NCBI RefSeq assembly: GCF_014652875.1 | Contig: NZ_BMZQ01000001.1 | Span: 1,364,001-1,428,000 of the forward strand | Direction: 5' to 3' | From: Tianweitania populi | GTDB taxonomy: Bacteria; Pseudomonadota; Alphaproteobacteria; Rhizobiales; Rhizobiaceae | Length of the DNA stretch: 64,000 nt | Part shown: one piece after another, positions 11,736-20,176 of the stretch | Position numbering within the stretch: the stretch's first letter is position 1 | How the letters are laid out: each line of letters starts with the position of its first letter | Made by a program: the position numbers and the translations under genes | Notes under the pieces: model-generated | Seen by the model: the letters and a program-made list of their open reading frames with translations, nothing else | The model's database searches: none | What the model was told of the DNA's origin: nothing

Positions 11736-12106
11736 GGTTTGATGGCTCCTGTCGAGGTCTTGTCGATGCGCTTGAGCATCTCGGCGATCGTATCGATATT
11801 CGGATCCGGCACTTCCGGCGGGCGCTGCGGAATGGCGTCGGGGGTAACGATCTGCTCCGGCTCGACGGTGCCCAGTTTCAGGTCGTCGGCGTAGGATTCG
11901 GTCAGGCGCTGGAGACGCGCGGGCTGGGTCAGCAAGCTCCAGTCGGCCTTGAGGATCGAGATCGTGTCTTCCTCGTAGCGGATCTGGCTTTCGGTCTTGG
12001 CCAGAAGATCGAACTGGTTCTCGGCCTCGTGCTTGGTCTTGTAGGTGAAGGCCGCAGCCGCCACCATCAAGCCGATCATTACCATGTCGGTGGTGCGGAA
12101 CATCAT
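11732..12106 (-). CDS. ftsL: Cell division protein FtsL
   Basis: Small bitopic membrane protein of the FtsQ-FtsL-FtsB complex that links the Z-ring to the FtsWI synthase. From the ATG at 12106 the product is 124 residues: a very short N-terminus, one membrane segment (MVMIGLMVAAAAFTYK region), then a predicted coiled coil (KHEAENQFDLLAKTESQIRY onward) and a Pro-rich C-terminus. The ATG pair at 12106/12103 begins 1 nt after the rsmH stop; the longer in-frame extension into rsmH is rejected because it has rsmH reverse-frame composition. Identity rests on size, topology and the invariant rsmH-ftsL-ftsI order, since FtsL sequence is poorly conserved. Confidence 0.88.
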   Translation of the reverse strand: MMFRTTDMVMIGLMVAAAAFTYKTKHEAENQFDLLAKTESQIRYEEDTISILKADWSLLTQPARLQRLTESYADDLKLGTVEPEQIVTPDAIPQRPPEVPDPNIDTIAEMLKRIDKTSTGAIKP

Positions 12107-12107
12107 G

Positions 12108-13118
12108 TCAGCGGTCCCTCTCGACCTGAATGTCGGGCAGCCTGGGCAGGCCGAACAATGAGAAATCGGCATCGCGTGGAGCGGCATCGCTGCGGCGCGC
12201 GCTGCGCAGCCGCGCCGAACGCGCACGCGGATTGGTGTCTTCTTCCGTTTCCGACGGCGCAACGGCCGGTGCCGGGCGCTCGAAGGTCAGCGTCTGCAAA
12301 CCAACGGCCGGCAAATGGCGCGAGCCGCCGGATTGCGTGGAGCGGTCGGCCAGGAAGCGCTTGACGATGCGGTCTTCCAGGGAATGGAAGCTGACCACGG
12401 CCAGCACGCCGCCCGGCTTCAACACGCGCTCGGCTGCAAACAGCGCCTTGGCGAGTTCGCCGAGCTCGTCGTTGACGAAGATGCGCAGGCCCTGGAATAC
12501 ACGGGTCGCCGGATGGATCTTCACCTTGGGATTGCGGACCACCAGCGTTTCGATGGCATTTGCGAGATCACGCGTGCGCTCGAACGGCTGCACGGCGCGG
12601 CGCTGTTCGATCATGCGCGCAATGCGGCTTGCCTGCTTTTCTTCGCCGAGAATGCCGAAGATGCGGATGAGATCGGTGGTCTTGTATGTGTTGACGACAT
12701 CGGCAGCCGTGTTGCCGGTCTGCGCCATACGCATATCGAGCGGACCATCACCGCGGAAGGAAAAGCCGCGCTCTGCCTGATCGAGCTGCATGGAGGATAC
12801 GCCGACATCCAGCACCACGCCATCTACGGAGCCGCTGGCATGGGCGTCGAGGTTGGAGAAGACGTCCTGCACGAGACGAAGACGGCCGTTCGCGCGCTCG
12901 ACCAGCGCTTGGCCAGCCGCAATGGCGTCAGGGTCGCGGTCGATAGCGATGACATCAGCGCCGGCATTCAGCAGCGCCGTCGTATAACCGCCCGCGCCGA
13001 AAGTGCCGTCGATGAAGGTCTTGCCGGCCGCGGGTTGGAGCGCTGCCAGAACTTCCTGAAGCAGAACCGGAACGTGTCTGATGTGGTCGGCCTCGAGGGA
13101 ACCGTGATCCGCGCTCAT
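12108..13118 (-). CDS. rsmH: 16S rRNA (cytosine(1402)-N(4))-methyltransferase RsmH (MraW)
   Basis: SAM-dependent methyltransferase that modifies C1402 of 16S rRNA in the ribosomal P site. The predicted product is 336 residues. Motifs seen are [13 protein letters not shown] at the N-terminus, the SAM-binding [31 protein letters not shown] and, near the C-terminus, [14 protein letters not shown]. The start was placed at the ATG at 13118, which overlaps the mraZ stop by 4 nt; the open frame continues upstream across mraZ but without family similarity. A basic, low-complexity C-terminal tail follows the catalytic domain. Confidence 0.96.
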   Translation of the reverse strand: MSADHGSLEADHIRHVPVLLQEVLAALQPAAGKTFIDGTFGAGGYTTALLNAGADVIAIDRDPDAIAAGQALVERANGRLRLVQDVFSNLDAHASGSVDGVVLDVGVSSMQLDQAERGFSFRGDGPLDMRMAQTGNTAADVVNTYKTTDLIRIFGILGEEKQASRIARMIEQRRAVQPFERTRDLANAIETLVVRNPKVKIHPATRVFQGLRIFVNDELGELAKALFAAERVLKPGGVLAVVSFHSLEDRIVKRFLADRSTQSGGSRHLPAVGLQTLTFERPAPAVAPSETEEDTNPRARSARLRSARRSDAAPRDADFSLFGLPRLPDIQVERDR

Positions 13119-13582
13119 GCAGAAGCATCCTGATTGCCAGATACGTCCGCGCGGCGCTTGCGCGCCAGAAGCCGGGCGCGAACGGTGGCGGCATGGCTTG
13201 CCAGCTGTGCCGGTTCCCAGATCTGGAACCAGTTGCCACGACCCACAAAGGCCACGTCCGTCGTGATGCCGGTATGGTCGCGCATGAAATCCGTCACGCT
13301 GATGCGCCCCTCGCTGTCGAAGCGCAGGAAGGCGCCGTCCCCATGATAAAAGAAGGAAAGATCGTCCGCCGTTTGCAGCAGCGGATCTTCCTGCGCGATA
13401 CGCGCTTCGAACTGGTCGAGCAGGTCCGGCCCACCGACATCCAGCGCCGGCGTATCCAGCGAGCGCAGCGCGTAGAGTTCCGCGTAACCGCGGCTTTGGA
13501 TGATCTGTCGGAAATGCGCGGGCACCGACACGCGATTTTTCGCGTCGATCTTGTTTACCGCGCTGGACAGAAACCGCTGCAT
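13115..13582 (-). CDS. mraZ: Division/cell-wall cluster transcriptional regulator MraZ
   Basis: DNA-binding protein of the AbrB/SpoVT-like double-psi-barrel family that represses its own dcw promoter in E. coli. The 155-residue protein has the two repeated MraZ units: the first begins with [19 protein letters not shown], the second around [15 protein letters not shown]. It is the first gene of the cluster, directly followed by rsmH with a 4-nt overlap. About 180-210 bp upstream of its start are four TGGG repeats spaced 10 bp apart, a plausible binding site for this protein. Confidence 0.95.
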   Translation of the reverse strand: MQRFLSSAVNKIDAKNRVSVPAHFRQIIQSRGYAELYALRSLDTPALDVGGPDLLDQFEARIAQEDPLLQTADDLSFFYHGDGAFLRFDSEGRISVTDFMRDHTGITTDVAFVGRGNWFQIWEPAQLASHAATVRARLLARKRRADVSGNQDASA

Positions 13583-13761
13583 GCCGCGCCGAAACCATTC
13601 TCCTGAGGCTGCCCGTCATTGCGTCGACGCTGCAGCCAACCTTCCCGCAACCGCTTGTTTTAGACCACATTTCAGACGCGGCTCGACCCTCCAGCGGCCT
13701 GTGCGGCAACCGGATCGCCTTCGCTTCCTGAGGATACTGGGACAACAAACGAAACTGCATT

Positions 13762-13795
13762 TGGGATACCATGGGGCCCTATGGGCGTCAATGGG
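13762..13795 (+). promoter_or_regulatory. Candidate MraZ operator: four TGGG boxes at 10-bp spacing
   Basis: TGGG occurs at 13762, 13772, 13782 and 13792, exactly one helical turn apart, on the strand opposite to mraZ. E. coli MraZ is known to bind direct TGGGN repeats with 5-nt spacers (a 10-bp period) in the mra promoter. The array overlaps a predicted -35/-10 pair for mraZ. Binding itself is inferred. Confidence 0.75.
13763..13791 (-). promoter_or_regulatory. Predicted sigma-70 promoter of the dcw operon
   Basis: Reading the minus strand, TTGACG (13791-13786) and TATCCC (13768-13763) are separated by 17 bp, a reasonable alphaproteobacterial housekeeping promoter. It lies about 180 bp upstream of the mraZ start and is fully covered by the TGGG array, which suits repression by MraZ. 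The -10 match is only moderate. Confidence 0.5.
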
Positions 13796-13992
13796 AACGG
13801 GGCTTTGTGGCTGGTGCGAGGCTGAGTCTGGACGCGCGTCTCCGTTGAAGCAGGCGGACCCCGTTTATCCGCCGTTAAGGCTAACAAAGTGTTGCGATCA
13901 GCAGAAAAGGCGGCGGCTGCTTCGATGAAAGAACGGCGCGCGGGAGCATCCCCCAGCGGAGGATGCGCGGCTTTGAGGATGAGGGAGATGGA

Positions 13993-14410
13993 AGTGCCAG
14001 CCGGCCTATAAGCCGGGTTTTGTATGGCCCCTGCCCGCAAAGGCAGAAACGTGGCGGCCATTCTTCTTGGACACATGTTGCCATGCGCCTCACGCAACCT
14101 ACCCGGATGACAAGGCTGGAAACCGCCCCGAAGGTTGCCCTTCGCGCCATCCCTATTCGGTCTTGCTCCCGGTTGGGTTTACCGTGCCGATCCTGTTGCC
14201 AGGCTCGCGGTGGGCTCTTACCCCACCCTTTCACCCTTACCCCGGCAGGAACGGCCTTGCGGCCGGTGCCGAGGTGGTTTGCTTTCTGTGGCACTTTCCC
14301 TGGGGTCGCCCCCGCCGGCCGTTAGCCGGAACCGTGTTTCCCGGAGCCCGGACTTTCCTCAGCCGCGACCTTTCGGTGCTTGCGGCTGCGGCCGCCCGGC
14401 CGGCTGGCAG
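13993..14410 (-). ncRNA. rnpB: RNase P RNA (type A)
   Basis: Catalytic RNA of ribonuclease P, which removes the 5' leader from pre-tRNAs. On the minus strand the diagnostic conserved core GAGGAAAGTCCGGGCTC lies at about 14361-14345. The 3' part holds ACAAAACCCGGCTTATAGG and the closing P1 helix: TGCCAGCCGGCC at 14409-14398 pairs exactly with GGCCGGCTGGCA at 14006-13995. The length of about 418 nt fits alphaproteobacterial type A RNase P RNA. Ends are set from the P1 helix and the promoter position and may be off by a few bases. Reading frames crossing this region are not real genes. Confidence 0.95.
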
Positions 14411-14413
14411 TGC

Positions 14414-14442
14414 CTTAAAGGCTGACCGCCAGCGAAAAGCAA
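14414..14442 (-). promoter_or_regulatory. Predicted promoter of rnpB
   Basis: On the minus strand TTGCTT (14442-14437) and TTTAAG (14419-14414) are separated by 17 bp and lie about 5-7 bp before the P1 helix of the RNase P RNA, the distance expected for a transcription start. It falls in the short gap after the lytic transglycosylase stop. Confidence 0.6.
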
Positions 14443-14457
14443 GCCTTCCCCGTGAAC

Positions 14458-15165
14458 TCAGGCGCTGCCGAGCTTGCGCTTCACCTTGGCGCAGTAAGCT
14501 GCCGAGATCGGATTCATGCGGGTTGCGGCATGGCCGGCATTGTATTTCAGGATCGTGCCGCAGGTGGTGCCGCCGCCCAGATCATGGGCCATGGCGAGAT
14601 ATTTCATACCCCACTTGATGTTGGTGTCGGGATCGTAGAGCCCCTTGGCGCTGCCGGTGTAGCCGAGCATGCGCGCCGTTGCCGGCTTGATCTGCATGAG
14701 GCCGATTTCACCGGCGCTGCCACGAGCGGCCTCGTTGTAATTGCTTTCAACGCTGATCACGGCATGAGCCAGGTTGGCGGGCACGCCATAGGCCGAAGCG
14801 TAGCGTGACACGATCGTGGAATATTTGCGCCCGTTCACCACCGCCTTTTCGGCAACCGGCACGTCGCCATCTTCTAGGGACAGGGGCTTCACGCCTGGCA
14901 ATGCGGAGAACTTCTTCTGGCTGGAGCGTTCCACAGCCGTGAGTGCGGGACGGTGTGCGTTGGCATAGCCCTTGGAAGAGGTCGTCGTGGTAACCGTTTC
15001 GGCAACATCCTTCCCCTTGGCTTCCTTGCCGATCGAGCCTGTTGTCATCGTATCGACGTTTCTAGGATTGAAGGCGCGTCCACCTTCGGCTTGAGCGGAG
15101 TAAGAGAAGGCAAAAGTCGACACACCGGCGGCCACGGCCACCGCAAAAACGGTCCTGCTTGTCAT
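14458..15165 (-). CDS. Lytic transglycosylase, SLT domain, exported
   Basis: Likely cleaves the MurNAc-GlcNAc bond of peptidoglycan in the periplasm. From the ATG at 15165 the product is 235 residues: a signal peptide (TVFAVAVAAGVSTFAFSYSAQA, residues about 5-26), a low-complexity Thr/Ser/Lys-rich linker to about residue 115, then an SLT catalytic domain. The catalytic Glu is E140 in AVISVESNYNEAA, followed by GEIGLMQIKPATARMLG and later KYNAGHAATR. A longer frame starting at 15282 would put 39 non-signal residues before the signal peptide, so the internal start was preferred. It is followed by rnpB on the same strand. Confidence 0.88.
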   Translation of the reverse strand: MTSRTVFAVAVAAGVSTFAFSYSAQAEGGRAFNPRNVDTMTTGSIGKEAKGKDVAETVTTTTSSKGYANAHRPALTAVERSSQKKFSALPGVKPLSLEDGDVPVAEKAVVNGRKYSTIVSRYASAYGVPANLAHAVISVESNYNEAARGSAGEIGLMQIKPATARMLGYTGSAKGLYDPDTNIKWGMKYLAMAHDLGGGTTCGTILKYNAGHAATRMNPISAAYCAKVKRKLGSA

Positions 15166-15334
15166 TGAACCCTGTACTGATCTGACTGCCGGACGCTGCC
15201 GGTCTACGCTGCACTGGCCGAGGGGGTCAGAACCCAGCCCGGCGTCGGATGAGTTGTGAGATGCCGGGAAAAGTTGCATCAAAAATGGTGCAGAAAGTAA
15301 CGTTGATCGCTTTTATGTAATATTGCGTGATCGC

Positions 15335-16102
15335 TCAGGCCAACGGTGGTATAGGTAGGTTTCTAAGCAATCGGCTGAGAGTGAGACGGGTCGAGCGGTC
15401 GATCAGGCCATCAACACGTTCCGGTCGGAAGTGCCGCTGGAAGGCTTCCACAACGATGCGCGACGCCTCATCCAGCACGCCGCTGACCTGGATGCCATAA
15501 CCGTAGTCGGCTAGCATTTGCTGGGTTTCAGCCACGGCAGGCGACGTTGCACCGAGGCCGAACGGGAGGTCATCGCCGACCGGTTCAGGCCGCACAAAGT
15601 GGCCGATCCCGGCTTCGTAAAGCACGGCCCAGGGGAAGAGTTCACCCGGATCGATCTTGCGTCCAGGAGCCACATCGGAATGCGCCAGGATGCCTTCGGG
15701 AAGCATCCCGTGACGTGTCGCAATGTCGCGGCACAGGTCGATCACGGCAGCGATCTGATCATCCGGATACGGCGTGTAGCAGAGAAAATGACCGGGATTG
15801 ACGATCTCAATGCCCACGGAATGCGAATTTATGTCCGCATTTCCGCCCCAAATGCTGCGCCCGGCGTGCCAGGCACGGCCCGCTTCGCGCACCATCTGCA
15901 CGACAGAACCATCTTCATGAACGAGGTAATGCGAAGACACCTCGCTTTCAGGCGTGCACAGCCAGTCCTCGGCCGCCTGCCCCGTGATCATGCCGGTGTA
16001 ATGAAGAATAATGAGGCTCGGCCGCTCGCAATCGCGGCGCAGTCCGAAATTCGGCGATGGCCGCACCATTGCCCGTGCAAAGTCGGGCGGGAACGCGCTC
16101 AC
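15335..16102 (-). CDS. N-acetylmuramoyl-L-alanine amidase (Amidase_2/PGRP type) with peptidoglycan-binding domain
   Basis: Probable zinc amidase that cuts between MurNAc and L-Ala, AmiD-like. The catalytic domain runs from about residue 15 to 165, with zinc-binding candidates in ILHYTG near residue 34 and in AHSDVAPGRKIDPG, plus SSHYLVHEDGSV typical of the family. The last ~65 residues form a PG_binding_1-type domain. No clear signal peptide is visible, so it may be cytoplasmic (anhydro-muropeptide recycling, AmpD-like) or exported by another route. The start is a GTG that overlaps the stop of the upstream DjlA-like gene by 4 nt, indicating coupling. Confidence 0.85.
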   Translation of the reverse strand: MSAFPPDFARAMVRPSPNFGLRRDCERPSLIILHYTGMITGQAAEDWLCTPESEVSSHYLVHEDGSVVQMVREAGRAWHAGRSIWGGNADINSHSVGIEIVNPGHFLCYTPYPDDQIAAVIDLCRDIATRHGMLPEGILAHSDVAPGRKIDPGELFPWAVLYEAGIGHFVRPEPVGDDLPFGLGATSPAVAETQQMLADYGYGIQVSGVLDEASRIVVEAFQRHFRPERVDGLIDRSTRLTLSRLLRNLPIPPLA

Positions 16103-16821
16103 GCCGGAACCTGGCTTCTTTCGATCATTTCATAGGCGCTGTTGATGGCAGCGAGCCGGTTCGTGGCGATGGCGATGAAGTCGGCCGGCATGCCGCGCGC
16201 GATCAGGCGATCGGGATGGTTCTCGGCAACTAGCGTGCGGTAGCGCTTGCGCACGGCGCCGAACTCCGTGTTGATCGGAAGGTCGAGCACGGCATAGGGA
16301 TCAGCCCCCATCGGACGGGCGTGGCGCGCGAGCAGCCGCTCGAAATGCAATGCATCGATGCGGAAGATTTCCGAAACGCGGCGGAGAAACGCCACTTCGC
16401 GCTCATGCACGATGCCGTCGGCTTCTGCGATATAGAATAGGCCGTCTAAGATATCCTGCAGAAGCAGGCAATTGTCGTCGCCGCTGCCGCACAGATTGGC
16501 CAACTGATAGGCATAGGTCTCGAAGCCGGCCGTATCAGCCTGCGCCAGATTGTAAAGGCGCTGCACGTTGCGCATCTCGTCGGGCGGGATCTCGAAGATC
16601 CTGTGAAAGGCGCGGACCTCGTCCTGCGTCACCACGCCATCGGCGCGCGCCATCTTGGCGGACAATGCGATCATCGCGACGGAAAAGCCGACCTGGCGTC
16701 TCAGCGCGGGATCGCCCACAAACATGGTGCGGATCGCCTCAAGCAGCGAACCGATGCCGGACGCACCGCGTGCCGGAAGGCTCAACAAAGCGGCGCCGAG
16801 ACGAGACCAGACCGAATCCAT
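16099..16821 (-). CDS. DjlA-like co-chaperone: TerB domain plus C-terminal J domain
   Basis: 240-residue protein. Residues about 40-165 form an all-helical TerB-like domain with acidic motifs (MARADGVVTQDE, IAEADGIVHERE), followed by a C-terminal J domain (172-240) that retains the HPD tripeptide (202-204) needed to stimulate DnaK. DjlA proteins have this arrangement, usually with an N-terminal membrane helix; here the N-terminus is only weakly hydrophobic. Coupling to the downstream amidase by a 4-nt overlap hints at a cell-envelope task, which is inference. Confidence 0.85.
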   Translation of the reverse strand: MDSVWSRLGAALLSLPARGASGIGSLLEAIRTMFVGDPALRRQVGFSVAMIALSAKMARADGVVTQDEVRAFHRIFEIPPDEMRNVQRLYNLAQADTAGFETYAYQLANLCGSGDDNCLLLQDILDGLFYIAEADGIVHEREVAFLRRVSEIFRIDALHFERLLARHARPMGADPYAVLDLPINTEFGAVRKRYRTLVAENHPDRLIARGMPADFIAIATNRLAAINSAYEMIERSQVPA

Positions 16822-16843
16822 GCTTGACCTCTAACGGAAACAA

Positions 16844-16865
16844 CTCCCGACCGGAAGATCGGGAG
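16844..16865 (-). terminator. Possible terminator after the EAL-domain gene
   Basis: A perfect 7-bp inverted repeat (CTCCCGA at 16844-16850 and TCGGGAG at 16859-16865, 8-nt loop), followed on the minus strand by TTGTTTCC. It lies in the 141-bp gap between the EAL gene and the DjlA-like gene. The T-run is interrupted, so termination is only likely. Confidence 0.4.
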
Positions 16866-16962
16866 GGCCCGCGCAGCGCAAACCTTCCATGCGTTGGTAA
16901 GCGCCGGGGAAACAGCTGATGATGAATGTAGGGGATCTCGGAAGACTGCGTCTTAACTAAGC

Positions 16963-19017
16963 TCAATGCGCGCCGAGCAGCGTTCTCACCTCGTTCAACG
17001 GCATGGGGCGGCCGAAAAGATAGCCCTGCCCTTCCTCGCAGCCCCGCTCCTGAAGGATGGCAGCTTGCGTCTTGCACTCGATGCCTTCCGCCGTGATCGA
17101 CAAGCCGAAGGTGCGGCCAAGAAACAGAACCGCATCCACGATCGCGCCGTCCTCGGGCGAGCGCTCCAGGTTCTCCACGAATTCGCGATCGATTTTCAGT
17201 CGCGTGATTGGGAACTTCTTGAGCATGCTGAGCGAGGCATAGCCGGTGCCGAAATCATCGAACGCCACGGGGCAGCCAAGATCGCGCAGCCTGGTCAGCG
17301 TGGAGCGGATCGTGCCGTCGTCGTTTCTCAGGATAACGCGTTCGGTGACTTCGATCTCGAATAGATCCGGCGCGACCTCGTGGCTCGCCAACGCATCGGC
17401 GATCTGGCCGGCAACATCGCCCGTGGCGAACTGGCGCGAGAAAAGGTTGACGGCGACGCGGATCTTCTCGCTGACGCTTCTGGTGCGATTGAGAGCAGCA
17501 ATGTCTCTCGCAGCCTGCTCGATCACCCACTTGCCGAGATGATTGGCCATCGGGCTCTTCTTCAGCACGGGCAGGAACGCGGCTGGAGCCAACATGCCCT
17601 TTTGCGGGTGGTGCCACCGTAAAAGCGCTTCCAGCCCGATGATGCGATGATCATCCATGCGCACCTGCGGCTGATAAAACAGCTCGAACTCACCGCCGCG
17701 CACGGCCTGGCGCAATTCCGCGCTGAGCGCATGTTCCTGGCGCGCATCATTGCGCAAAGCGGGCGTGAACAGGCACGTCGTACCCACCATGCCGGATTTC
17801 GCCTTTGCAAGTGCCAGATCCGCCGAAAGAAGCAGTTCGGAACCGATCATGCCATCATCCGGCAAAAGGGCGATGCCCATATGGGCGCTGAGCGCGACCT
17901 GCGCTTCGCCGACCTCGAAGGGCAGTTCCAACATGTCCTGAAGACGCTCGGCAACGGCTCCGATCGTTTGGCTGGAGGCATCCGGCACGACGACGGCCAG
18001 TTCCGTCGAGGTGCGCGCGATCATTTCACCGTTCGGCAACACGCTGCGAAAGCGATCCGCCACTTCGCGCAGCAGGCTCCAGCCGGTGTTGCGCGCATAA
18101 AGCTCGCTGGCTTCGCGAAGACCTTCGATCCACACCAGGATCAGGGCAGCCGAGCGCTTCGCCATGGAAAGCGCCAGCAGTTCAGCCGCCACGGATCGCC
18201 AGTTCGGCAGGCCGGTGAGCGGATCGTGCCGCGCTTCATATTCCAGACGCTGGCGCTGGATCTTTTCGCCCGTAATCTCGCGGATGAGGCCGAGGCTGCG
18301 GGTGGGCGGATTATCGCCATTCGCGATGAGCGTTCCGATGGCTTCGATCCAGCGAATACTTTGCGTCTTCGGATCGATGATCCTGAATTCATTGCGGAAG
18401 TGTGGGTTTTCACTCGCACCTTGAGCGGAAACCCGGCTCAGGATGAGGTGCCGGTCGTCCGGATGAACGATCTCCAGCAGGTCTTCCAGATTGGCGATCG
18501 GGCTTGGCAGATCGATGAACCGGGCAACCGCATTGGCGCCCCAGAGTTCGCCGGTTTGCAGGTCGTGATCCCAAACGCCGTAATTGCCGCTTTCCAGCGC
18601 CAAACGGAGACGTTCCTCGCTGACGCGGGCGGTGTCGGCCGCGTCGAGATCATCCTGGATGTCCTGGACGACCCCGATCCATTCCTCGATGTCCCCGTTC
18701 GCACCCCGCAGCGGGAGGCCGTTTGACTTGTACCAATGATAGGTCTTGTCAGCCTGCTGGCCGCGAAATAGAAGCTCGAAGGGCGAACCCTTGCGGAAGG
18801 CGTCGAACCAGATCCCGGTGATCGTTTCCAGGTCCTGCGGGTGGATGGACGAAGCCCAGTCGTCGGCGGTTGCGACTTTCCCATCGGCTGTCTTCCAGCC
18901 GAAACCATTGCGCAGGGTGCCATCCGCCTCGGCCCGCCATACGCGCACGCGGCTCATCTCGGCAACCGCGAGCGAGACCCGATCACCCTCGGCAAGGCCG
19001 GCATAGGTGGTATTCAT
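16963..19017 (-). CDS. PAS-PAS-GGDEF(degenerate)-EAL protein, probable c-di-GMP phosphodiesterase
   Basis: 684-residue cytoplasmic sensor-effector without membrane segments. Two PAS domains occupy about residues 20-125 and 135-255, then a GGDEF domain (about 258-420) and an EAL domain (about 430-680). The GGDEF signature is replaced by TSTEL (336-340), so cyclase activity is unlikely. The EAL domain keeps E463-A-L, DDFGTG (587-592), the Lys of LKID and the late AEGIE glutamate, all expected in an active c-di-GMP phosphodiesterase. PAS input with inactive GGDEF and active EAL suggests a signal- and possibly GTP-controlled hydrolase. The gene is monocistronic and divergent from the GH25 gene. 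Confidence 0.9.
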   Translation of the reverse strand: MNTTYAGLAEGDRVSLAVAEMSRVRVWRAEADGTLRNGFGWKTADGKVATADDWASSIHPQDLETITGIWFDAFRKGSPFELLFRGQQADKTYHWYKSNGLPLRGANGDIEEWIGVVQDIQDDLDAADTARVSEERLRLALESGNYGVWDHDLQTGELWGANAVARFIDLPSPIANLEDLLEIVHPDDRHLILSRVSAQGASENPHFRNEFRIIDPKTQSIRWIEAIGTLIANGDNPPTRSLGLIREITGEKIQRQRLEYEARHDPLTGLPNWRSVAAELLALSMAKRSAALILVWIEGLREASELYARNTGWSLLREVADRFRSVLPNGEMIARTSTELAVVVPDASSQTIGAVAERLQDMLELPFEVGEAQVALSAHMGIALLPDDGMIGSELLLSADLALAKAKSGMVGTTCLFTPALRNDARQEHALSAELRQAVRGGEFELFYQPQVRMDDHRIIGLEALLRWHHPQKGMLAPAAFLPVLKKSPMANHLGKWVIEQAARDIAALNRTRSVSEKIRVAVNLFSRQFATGDVAGQIADALASHEVAPDLFEIEVTERVILRNDDGTIRSTLTRLRDLGCPVAFDDFGTGYASLSMLKKFPITRLKIDREFVENLERSPEDGAIVDAVLFLGRTFGLSITAEGIECKTQAAILQERGCEEGQGYLFGRPMPLNEVRTLLGAH

Positions 19018-19269
19018 GCTGTCATTCCGATGGCGATGCTGACCCCGCCGCTTCTTAACCTTCCTTATATTAGCAAATCACAAATAAAGTTGATCGCACT
19101 GCGGAAAAGGTTGCTGTGACGCTCTGCGCCATGATCACGGAAAAATCAGCTATCGGAGACCGTGCTGCAAGATAGAAGCAGCTTTCCCGTGCAACGAAGG
19201 TGCAAACGGGCAAGACTTTGGTTACCATCTCGCGGCATTGATGGCCTGAGTTCAACAAGGGAAGCTGGT

Positions 19270-20109
19270 GTGGCTTTGAAACTTTCGATCCTGCGCAGCC
19301 TCCTTGGTCTCGCCATGTTGGGTTCGGTCGCGGCCTGCTCGACCACGAGCTACGATTTCGCGGATGTGAAGCCGACGGCAACACGCACCACCACGACCTC
19401 GTTCCAGACCGGGCTTGCCTATCCCCGTTTCAACGACCGCAAGCCGCATCCGTGGGACAAGGCACTGGCGCCGACCTCCTACGCCATCCACGGCACGGAC
19501 GTCTCGAAATATCAGGGTTCGGTTGACTGGGGCATCGCGCGCGAAAGCGGCGTGTCCTTCGCCTTCATCAAGGCCACCGAGGGCGGCGACCGCGTCGACG
19601 ACATGTTCGCCACGCACTGGCAGGAGGCCAAAGCCTCAGGCATTCCGCGCGCGGCCTATCATTTCTATTACTTCTGCCGCACGGCGCAGGACCAGGCCGA
19701 CTGGTATATCCGCAACGTGCCAAAGGAGAAGAACTCCCTGCCGCCAGTGCTCGACATGGAATGGAACCACATGTCGCCGACTTGCAAGAAGCGGCCGCCG
19801 GCATCTGTCGTGCGCGCGGAAATGAAGATCTTCCTCGAGCGCCTCACCAAGCATTACGGCAAGAAGCCGATCATCTACACGTCGATCGACTTCTACGAAG
19901 ACAACCGCCTCGACCTGTTCACCGGCTATGACTGGTGGCTGCGCTCGGTATCGGCGCATCCGCATATCCGCTACGGCACCAAGGACTTCCTGTTCTGGCA
20001 ATATACGGGCACGGGCAAGGTGCCGGGCATCAAGGGTGACGCCGACATCAACGTCTTCAACGGCACGCAAAACGAATGGCGCGCCTGGGTCGCCAAGCAC
20101 ACGAGCTGA
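19270..20109 (+). CDS. Exported GH25 lysozyme (muramidase), probable lipoprotein
   Basis: Glycoside hydrolase family 25 enzyme expected to cleave peptidoglycan glycan strands. Start chosen at GTG 19270, preceded by AAGGGAAG at good spacing and followed directly by a signal sequence; a longer frame from 19162 adds 36 residues with no export-like features. The signal ends in a lipobox-like MLGSVAAC, so a lipid-anchored form is likely. The catalytic domain shows IHGTDVSKYQGSVDWG, FAFIKATEGG, AAYHFYYF, the acidic LDMEWN and DFLFWQYTGTGKVPGI. Product 279 residues. The 252-bp divergent gap to the EAL gene should hold both promoters, but none stands out. Confidence 0.88.
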   Translation: MALKLSILRSLLGLAMLGSVAACSTTSYDFADVKPTATRTTTTSFQTGLAYPRFNDRKPHPWDKALAPTSYAIHGTDVSKYQGSVDWGIARESGVSFAFIKATEGGDRVDDMFATHWQEAKASGIPRAAYHFYYFCRTAQDQADWYIRNVPKEKNSLPPVLDMEWNHMSPTCKKRPPASVVRAEMKIFLERLTKHYGKKPIIYTSIDFYEDNRLDLFTGYDWWLRSVSAHPHIRYGTKDFLFWQYTGTGKVPGIKGDADINVFNGTQNEWRAWVAKHTS

Positions 20110-20132
20110 GGGAAGCGGCCGGCGCTTTCCTT

Positions 20133-20155
20133 AGTTTTAGCGGCCGTGCTAAACT
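20133..20155. promoter_or_regulatory. Inverted repeat upstream of toxin-antitoxin module 1
   Basis: AGTTTTAGC (20133-20141) and GCTAAACT (20148-20155) form an inverted repeat with one unpaired T, 22 bp before the antitoxin start. The position fits an autoregulatory operator bound by the ribbon-helix-helix antitoxin or its complex. Confidence 0.5.
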
Positions 20156-20176
20156 GTTGTTCTAGGGAGCATCGGC

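Larger units (their letters stand above)
13583..13991. other. 409-bp non-coding region between rnpB and mraZ
   Basis: No credible gene on either strand. It contains the candidate MraZ box array and promoter at 13762-13795 and a long leader for mraZ of roughly 170 nt. A short hairpin (GCATCC/GGATGC, around 13947-13967) just beyond the rnpB 3' end could help end rnpB transcription but lacks a clear T-run. The rest shows no structure that I can name. Confidence 0.7.

Noticed and set aside
9606-11894. 762-codon open frame on the plus strand
   Set aside because: It lies entirely antisense to murE, ftsI and ftsL, has no family similarity and reflects the high GC third-position bias of the true genes.
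12108-13772. Long form of rsmH starting at 13772
   Set aside because: The extra 218 residues overlap mraZ in another frame and lack any RsmH similarity; the 4-nt overlap start at 13118 is typical for the cluster.
13963-14618. Several open frames across the rnpB region
   Set aside because: They overlap the RNase P RNA, whose conserved core and P1 helix are clear.
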